In this document: in pieces, positions 59,814-64,000 of the stretch
Layout of the letters: each line of letters opens with the position of its first letter
Position numbering within the stretch: the stretch's first letter is position 1
Assembly (NCBI RefSeq): GCF_003049685.1
Contig: NZ_PYSY02000001.1
Span: 2,159,001-2,223,000, forward strand
Reading direction: 5' to 3'
DNA length: 64,000 nt
Origin: Brucella pituitosa
GTDB taxonomy: Bacteria; Pseudomonadota; Alphaproteobacteria; Rhizobiales; Rhizobiaceae
The notes under the pieces: generated by a model
Seen by the model: only the letters and a program-made list of their open reading frames with translations
The model's database searches: none
What the model was told of the DNA's origin: nothing
Program-made: the position numbers and the translations under genes

Positions 59814-60218
59814 TTATTCGCTTGCAGCTTCTTCAGCAGGAGCAGCAGCGGCGGCTGCAGCTTCAGCAGCCTTTGCAGCTGCTTCTTCTTCAGCCTGCTT
59901 GGCCAGAGCGAGACGCTCCTGAGCCTTCTTGCCTGGCTCACCCTTGGTCAGGTTGCTGCGTGCTTCACGCTTTGCAAGGCCAGCCTGGTCGAGGAAGCGA
60001 AGAACGCGATCAGTAGGCTGTGCGCCCTGCGAAATCCAATGCTGGATGCGGTCGCCATCGAGCTTTACGCGTTCAGCGTCCTTGGCAAGCATTGGGTTCC
60101 ATGCACCAACGGTTTCGATGAAACGGCCATCGCGTGGGCTACGAGCGTCAGCAACAACGATGTGGTAGTAAGGACGCTTCTTGGAGCCAGCGCGGGCGAG
60201 ACGGATCTTAAGAGCCAT
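59814..60218 (-). CDS. rpsP: 30S ribosomal protein S16
   Basis: A 134-aa S16 with the standard core [43 protein letters not shown] and a long Ala/Glu-rich C-terminal tail of about 40 residues, as common in alphaproteobacteria. It follows ffh and the chorismate mutase gene on the same strand. In most bacteria rimM, trmD and rplS come next; here a terminator follows and unrelated genes lie beyond it. Confidence 0.96.
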   Translation of the reverse strand: MALKIRLARAGSKKRPYYHIVVADARSPRDGRFIETVGAWNPMLAKDAERVKLDGDRIQHWISQGAQPTDRVLRFLDQAGLAKREARSNLTKGEPGKKAQERLALAKQAEEEAAAKAAEAAAAAAAPAEEAASE

Positions 60219-60283
60219 TTTTTCTTTCCTTTAGACAATAGTTCTGCCCAGATGGGCAATTGGTTGAGCCGCGTTTGCGGTGT

Positions 60284-60595
60284 TCAGTTTCCGCTGTGAT
60301 TTGCAGCGGCATGCTCATGGTGCCGAATGACTTCCTTCACGATGAAGTTCAGGAACTTTTCAGCAAAATCTGGATCGAGATGGGCATCAACAGCCAGCGC
60401 ACGCAGACGCTCGACCTGACGCTTTTCACGCGCCGGGTCAGCAGCAGCAAGGCCACGCTCGGCTTTCAATACGCCCACAGCTTTCGTGCAGCGAAAACGC
60501 TCCGCAAGCATATGGATCAGCGCTGCATCGATATTATCGATGGAAGCGCGCAAGGACAGAAGCTCAGCGGGTATAGTGTTCTGTTCGTCAGCCAT
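60284..60595 (-). CDS. Chorismate mutase (AroQ type)
   Basis: A 103-aa single-domain AroQ mutase converting chorismate to prephenate for Phe/Tyr synthesis. The long helix LLSLRASIDNIDAALIHMLAERFRCTKAVGVLKAE carries the N-terminal Arg and the Lys of the active site. The second part, PAREKRQVERLRALAVDAHLDPDFAEKFLNFIVKEVIRHHE, carries the remaining conserved Arg/Gln region. ATG at 60595 or GTG at 60604 could start it, the latter overlapping the ffh stop. Its place between ffh and rpsP is typical for Rhizobiales. Confidence 0.9.
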   Translation of the reverse strand: MADEQNTIPAELLSLRASIDNIDAALIHMLAERFRCTKAVGVLKAERGLAAADPAREKRQVERLRALAVDAHLDPDFAEKFLNFIVKEVIRHHEHAAANHSGN

Positions 60596-60600
60596 CTTAC

Positions 60601-62157
60601 TCACTTCTTCTTCGGCAGGCCGGGAAGACCGCCACCAAGACCCGGAAGCTTAGGCCCGCCTAAGCCCGGCAACCCTGGCAGACCACCACCCTTGGTCAGA
60701 CCAGCAGCTTCGGCCTGCTTGGCAAGCGCTTCAAGCTGCTTGGGGTCCATCTTGGAAAGATCGGGCATTCCCATGCCGCCGCCCAGGCCGCCACCGAGAC
60801 CACCAAGACCCATCTTACCAGCAAGACCGCCCATCATCTGCTTCATCATTCCGCCCTTGCCCTTACCCATGACTTTCATCATGTCGGCCATCTGGCGGTG
60901 CATCTTGAGAAGCTTGTTAATGTCGGCAGCATTGGTGCCGGAACCCTTGGCAATACGCTGCTTACGGCTATGCTTGAGCAGATCGGGATTGGCACGCTCG
61001 GCCTTGGTCATAGAACCGATGATGGCAATCTGACGATCAAAAACCTTGTCATCAAGACCAGCTGCTGCTGCCTTGTCCTTCATCCCGCCCATGCCGGGCA
61101 TCATGCCCATGATGCTGCCCATGCCACCGAGCTTTTTCATCTGGCCCAGCTGGTCGGCAAGATCGTTGAGATCGAACTTGCCCGACTGCATCTTCTTAGC
61201 CATCGCAGCGGCTTTTTCCGCGTCGATGTTTTCAGCAGCCTTTTCGACGAGCGAAACAATATCGCCCATGCCGAGAATACGGTCGGCAATACGCTTAGGA
61301 TAGAACTCCTCAAGCGCATCCATCTTTTCGCCGGTGGCGATCAGCTTGATCGGCTTGCCGGTGATGGCGCGCATCGAAAGTGCGGCACCGCCACGGCCAT
61401 CGCCATCCATACGAGTGAGAACAATACCGGTAATGCCGACGCGCTCATCGAAATTGCGCGCGAGGTTTACCGCGTCCTGACCAGTCAGACTGTCGGCCAC
61501 AAGCAGAATTTCATGCGGATTGGCGGCCTTGCGGATATCCGCCATTTCCACCATCAGCGGCTCATCGATATGCGTACGACCGGCGGTATCGAGGATAACC
61601 ACATCATGACCGCCGAGCTTTGCAGCCTGAACGGCGCGCTTGGCGATTTCAACCGGCGACTGGCCAGCTATGATTGGCAATGTGTCAACCGAGGTCTGAA
61701 TACCAAGCTGACGAAGCTGTTCCTGTGCTGCCGGACGACGCGTATCGAGCGAGGCCATCAGCACCTTCTTGCGCTGACGCTCGGTCAGACGCTTGGAAAG
61801 CTTGCCGGTGGTTGTTGTCTTACCCGAACCCTGCAAACCAACCATCATGATGACGACAGGTGCAGGCGCGTTCAGATCGACCGTGACACCTTCGGTGCCC
61901 AGCATTTCGATAAGCTCGTCATGAACGATCTTAACGACCATCTGGCCGGGTTTGATGCTTTTCAGAATTTCAGCACCAACGGCCTTCTCACGAACGCGGT
62001 CGGTGAAAGAACGAACCACTTCCAGCGAAACGTCGGCTTCAATCAGCGCACGACGCACTTCGCGCAGCGCAGCCGCCACGTCGCCTTCAGAGAGAGCGCC
62101 GCGTCCGGTCAGGCCGTTCAGAATGGAGCCAAGACGCTCCTGAAGTGATTCAAACAT
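60601..62157 (-). CDS. ffh: Signal recognition particle GTPase Ffh
   Basis: A 518-aa SRP54 protein. It has an N-terminal four-helix N domain, the G domain with GLQGSGKTTTTGKL at 107-120, DTRRPAAQEQLRQLG, DTAGR and the TRMDGDGRGGAALS motif, and a Met-rich M domain (MGSIMGMMPGMGGMKD; KMHRQMADMMKVMGKGKGGMMKQMMGG) for signal peptide and 4.5S RNA binding. A Gly/Leu/Pro-rich tail ends PKKK. Long minus-strand neighbours follow: chorismate mutase and rpsP. I did not see the 4.5S RNA gene here. Confidence 0.97.
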   Translation of the reverse strand: MFESLQERLGSILNGLTGRGALSEGDVAAALREVRRALIEADVSLEVVRSFTDRVREKAVGAEILKSIKPGQMVVKIVHDELIEMLGTEGVTVDLNAPAPVVIMMVGLQGSGKTTTTGKLSKRLTERQRKKVLMASLDTRRPAAQEQLRQLGIQTSVDTLPIIAGQSPVEIAKRAVQAAKLGGHDVVILDTAGRTHIDEPLMVEMADIRKAANPHEILLVADSLTGQDAVNLARNFDERVGITGIVLTRMDGDGRGGAALSMRAITGKPIKLIATGEKMDALEEFYPKRIADRILGMGDIVSLVEKAAENIDAEKAAAMAKKMQSGKFDLNDLADQLGQMKKLGGMGSIMGMMPGMGGMKDKAAAAGLDDKVFDRQIAIIGSMTKAERANPDLLKHSRKQRIAKGSGTNAADINKLLKMHRQMADMMKVMGKGKGGMMKQMMGGLAGKMGLGGLGGGLGGGMGMPDLSKMDPKQLEALAKQAEAAGLTKGGGLPGLPGLGGPKLPGLGGGLPGLPKKK

Positions 62158-62406
62158 CGAGTTTCCTTTTAATCCGAGAGGAGGCTTAATGCGTTCTCAG
62201 GGATAGATCGTCCCGCGAACTGGTCAGTTCAAGAAGCAACCAAAGAGATACAGCACCCGAGGGCGCATCGCGCTGTCGGATGTGGACCTCCGGGATCGTT
62301 TTATACCACAATGGGTCCCGGTCGGTGGCTCGCGTTCTGAAGATCGCGGGTAGATTGAGGCAGGCTTTAAGGTGATAAGCCAGCAATGTCAAGCAAAAGG
62401 CAGGAA

Positions 62407-62439
62407 GCGGCCCTGCAAAACCATATTACACAGGGCCGC
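62407..62439 (-). terminator. Hairpin after the lactate permease gene
   Basis: GCGGCCCTG (62407-62415) pairs with CAGGGCCGC (62431-62439) around a 15-base loop, just past the permease stop. There is no T-run, so terminator function is uncertain. Confidence 0.45.
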
Positions 62440-62450
62440 CTACTCGAGCC

Positions 62451-64000
62451 TTATTGTGGAACGGCTCCGACAAGTGGATCGCCGATGCCCAGCACGTAGA
62501 AGCCGATCAGCAACAATGTGCCTGCCAGTGTCACATAATAGATCGTCGGAATGATGGTCATGCGCATCGTCAAGCCTTCGCGGCCCAACAATCCGACCGT
62601 TGCAGAAGCAGCAACAACATTATGAATAGCGATCATATTGCCCGCAGCAGCACCCACCGATTGCCCGGCAACCATCAATGCCCCAGAAATTCCAAGCCCT
62701 TCTGCAACACCATACTGGAACTGACTGAGCATGAGATTGGAAACAGTATTGGAGCCCGCAAGAAACGCGCCGAGCGCACCGACGGATGGAGCAAAGAATG
62801 GATAGATATTTCCAACCTCGACAGCCACCCAATCTGCAACCATCAGCGGCATGCTGACCAACTCCTTTGAATTGACACCGGAATTGATCATCACGCGAAC
62901 CATCGGGACAGTGAAGAGCAACACAAAGCCCGCACCGAGCAAGGTCTTTGTGCTTTCACCAAACGCCTTCGAAAATTGCACCGCTGACATGCGATGAAGG
63001 AAGAAGGTGATCAGGCAGACAATGACGAGCAGTCCGCCAGGCAAGAACAAGGGCGCAAAGTCACCGCTTATTCCTGTTTCCCCCATAATGTTGGTTGCAG
63101 CAAAAGTCACCGACTTCAACGCACTGCCAACGGCTGGGAATGTACGGCTGACCACAAGGAACACAGCCAGAAGTATGTACGGCGTCCAGGCAAGTCCCAA
63201 CGATATTTTTCGCGATGTCAGTTCGTCGAGCTTCATCTCGACGCTACCCATCCAGCCTTCCGGCCATTCTGACGCTGGCGCAAAATCCCAGGTGTCTTTC
63301 GGCATCAGGAAACCGGCACGGGCTGCAAGTGTGGCGAGAGCCAGACCAACCAGACCGCCGATCATTGACGGGAATTCCGCACCCAGAAAAACCGCGCTCA
63401 GAACGTAGGGTATTGTGAATGAAAAGGCTGCGAAGAGTGCGAAAGGCAGAATCGCCAGCCCCTCTGTCCATGACTTGTTACGCCCAAAGAAGCGCGTCAT
63501 GATAAGAACAAGAAAGAGCGGAATGAAAGTACCGCAAATGGCATGCAGAATGGCTACTTCCGACGTGATGATGTGAAAGAAGTATTCCCAGCTTGAACCG
63601 GCGCCCTGAAGTTGCCCCGTCAATGCCTCGCGATTGAGACCCGACTGCACACCCACGATGAGCGGCGTTCCAACTGCGCCAAAAGAAACTGGTGTTGATT
63701 GAATAATGAGACCGAACGTGACGGCTGCAAGCGCTGGAAAGCCAACCGCAACCATCAACGGAGCGACAACAGCCGCCGGCGTTCCAAAGCCAGACGCCCC
63801 TTCGATGAAGGAGCCGAAAAGCCACGCAATCAGGAACACCTGAACACGCCTATCAGGACTGATTTGTGCGAAACCAGAGCGGATGGCAGAAATGCCGCCC
63901 GAATGCTTGAGCGTATTGAGCAGCAAAATCGCCCCGAAGATAATCCAGAGCAATCCGGCAGTCTGTATCAACCCCTGGATGGTGGAAGCGATGATGCGAT
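62451..64000 (-). CDS. lctP: L-lactate permease, N-terminus outside window
   Basis: The frame is open through the window edge ([35 protein letters not shown]), so about 30-50 N-terminal residues are missing. The LctP family is a roughly 550-aa, 12-plus helix lactate:proton symporter group. Conserved segments seen are [41 protein letters not shown] and [20 protein letters not shown]. The ORF's internal TTG at 63971 is not the real start. It may be transcribed alone. Glycolate is also carried by relatives, so strict lactate specificity is inferred. Confidence 0.92.
   Translation of the reverse strand, partial: RIIASTIQGLIQTAGLLWIIFGAILLLNTLKHSGGISAIRSGFAQISPDRRVQVFLIAWLFGSFIEGASGFGTPAAVVAPLMVAVGFPALAAVTFGLIIQSTPVSFGAVGTPLIVGVQSGLNREALTGQLQGAGSSWEYFFHIITSEVAILHAICGTFIPLFLVLIMTRFFGRNKSWTEGLAILPFALFAAFSFTIPYVLSAVFLGAEFPSMIGGLVGLALATLAARAGFLMPKDTWDFAPASEWPEGWMGSVEMKLDELTSRKISLGLAWTPYILLAVFLVVSRTFPAVGSALKSVTFAATNIMGETGISGDFAPLFLPGGLLVIVCLITFFLHRMSAVQFSKAFGESTKTLLGAGFVLLFTVPMVRVMINSGVNSKELVSMPLMVADWVAVEVGNIYPFFAPSVGALGAFLAGSNTVSNLMLSQFQYGVAEGLGISGALMVAGQSVGAAAGNMIAIHNVVAASATVGLLGREGLTMRMTIIPTIYYVTLAGTLLLIGFYVLGIGDPLVGAVPQ

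Noticed and set aside
62158..62450. 4.5S RNA or another small RNA gene between ffh and the lactate permease gene
   Set aside because: I could not find the GGAA-type tetraloop and symmetric stem expected of SRP RNA. The only clear structure is the hairpin after the permease.

Overview
The window is ordinary chromosomal DNA from an alphaproteobacterium of the Brucellaceae, most likely Ochrobactrum or a close Brucella relative. Several things point there: a 4-hydroxyproline epimerase matching the Brucella PrpA length (333 aa) and its two catalytic cysteines, an atpHAGDC operon with an Ala/Lys-rich extension on the beta subunit, a very large NAD-glutamate dehydrogenase of about 1600 aa, Usg and SDHAF4-like proteins, and many short dispersed intergenic repeats of the rhizobial type. 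The genes are densely packed and mostly housekeeping. I see no prophage, insertion sequence, CRISPR array, rRNA or tRNA, so the window does not look like an accessory island.

Layout: 1-6.2 kb holds a truncated HxlR regulator divergent from an MFS exporter, ispG, a 3-hydroxybutyrate dehydrogenase, and an MFS/DeoR pair. 6.3-9.8 kb is pyruvate carboxylase with a TTG start. 10-17.5 kb is a complete branched-chain amino acid ABC system on the minus strand: livH, livM, livG (with an unusual C-terminal helix-hairpin-helix-like domain), livF, a small membrane protein, and two tandem livK paralogues. 17.8-21 kb is a small hydroxyproline-catabolism cluster (epimerase plus FAD oxidoreductase) with a divergent GntR regulator. 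A MarR regulator follows at 21.5 kb. 22-27.3 kb is the F1 ATP synthase operon, with repeat-derived hairpins in two of its intergenic gaps, and then a small membrane protein and priA.

30.3-37.2 kb carries transaldolase, a predicted AAA ATPase, lptE-leuS, a YggS-type PLP protein, a FUSC-like membrane protein and usg. 37.5-44.4 kb carries acs, an SDHAF4-like gene whose expected stop codon is missing, htpX, an RsmB-type methyltransferase and a heparinase II/III family protein. 44.5-50.5 kb carries purH, glpK, glpF and a UMF1-type transporter. 50.6-57.8 kb carries the giant glutamate dehydrogenase and a TPM/TPM/LemA cluster. 58-62.2 kb carries a MarR-GNAT fusion with a striking upstream inverted repeat, an exported protein of unknown function, rpsP, chorismate mutase and ffh. 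The window ends inside an L-lactate permease.

Metabolically, the window joins carbon entry (lactate, glycerol, acetate, hydroxyproline, hydroxybutyrate, branched-chain amino acids, glutamate) with anaplerosis (Pyc), energy conservation (F1) and core translation/secretion (LeuS, S16, Ffh). The most interesting signals are small: the LivG fusion domain, the lost stop in the SDHAF4-like gene, the composite repeat family that supplies terminators and even a stop codon, and several paired inverted repeats next to regulator genes. I found no convincing undescribed multi-gene system.
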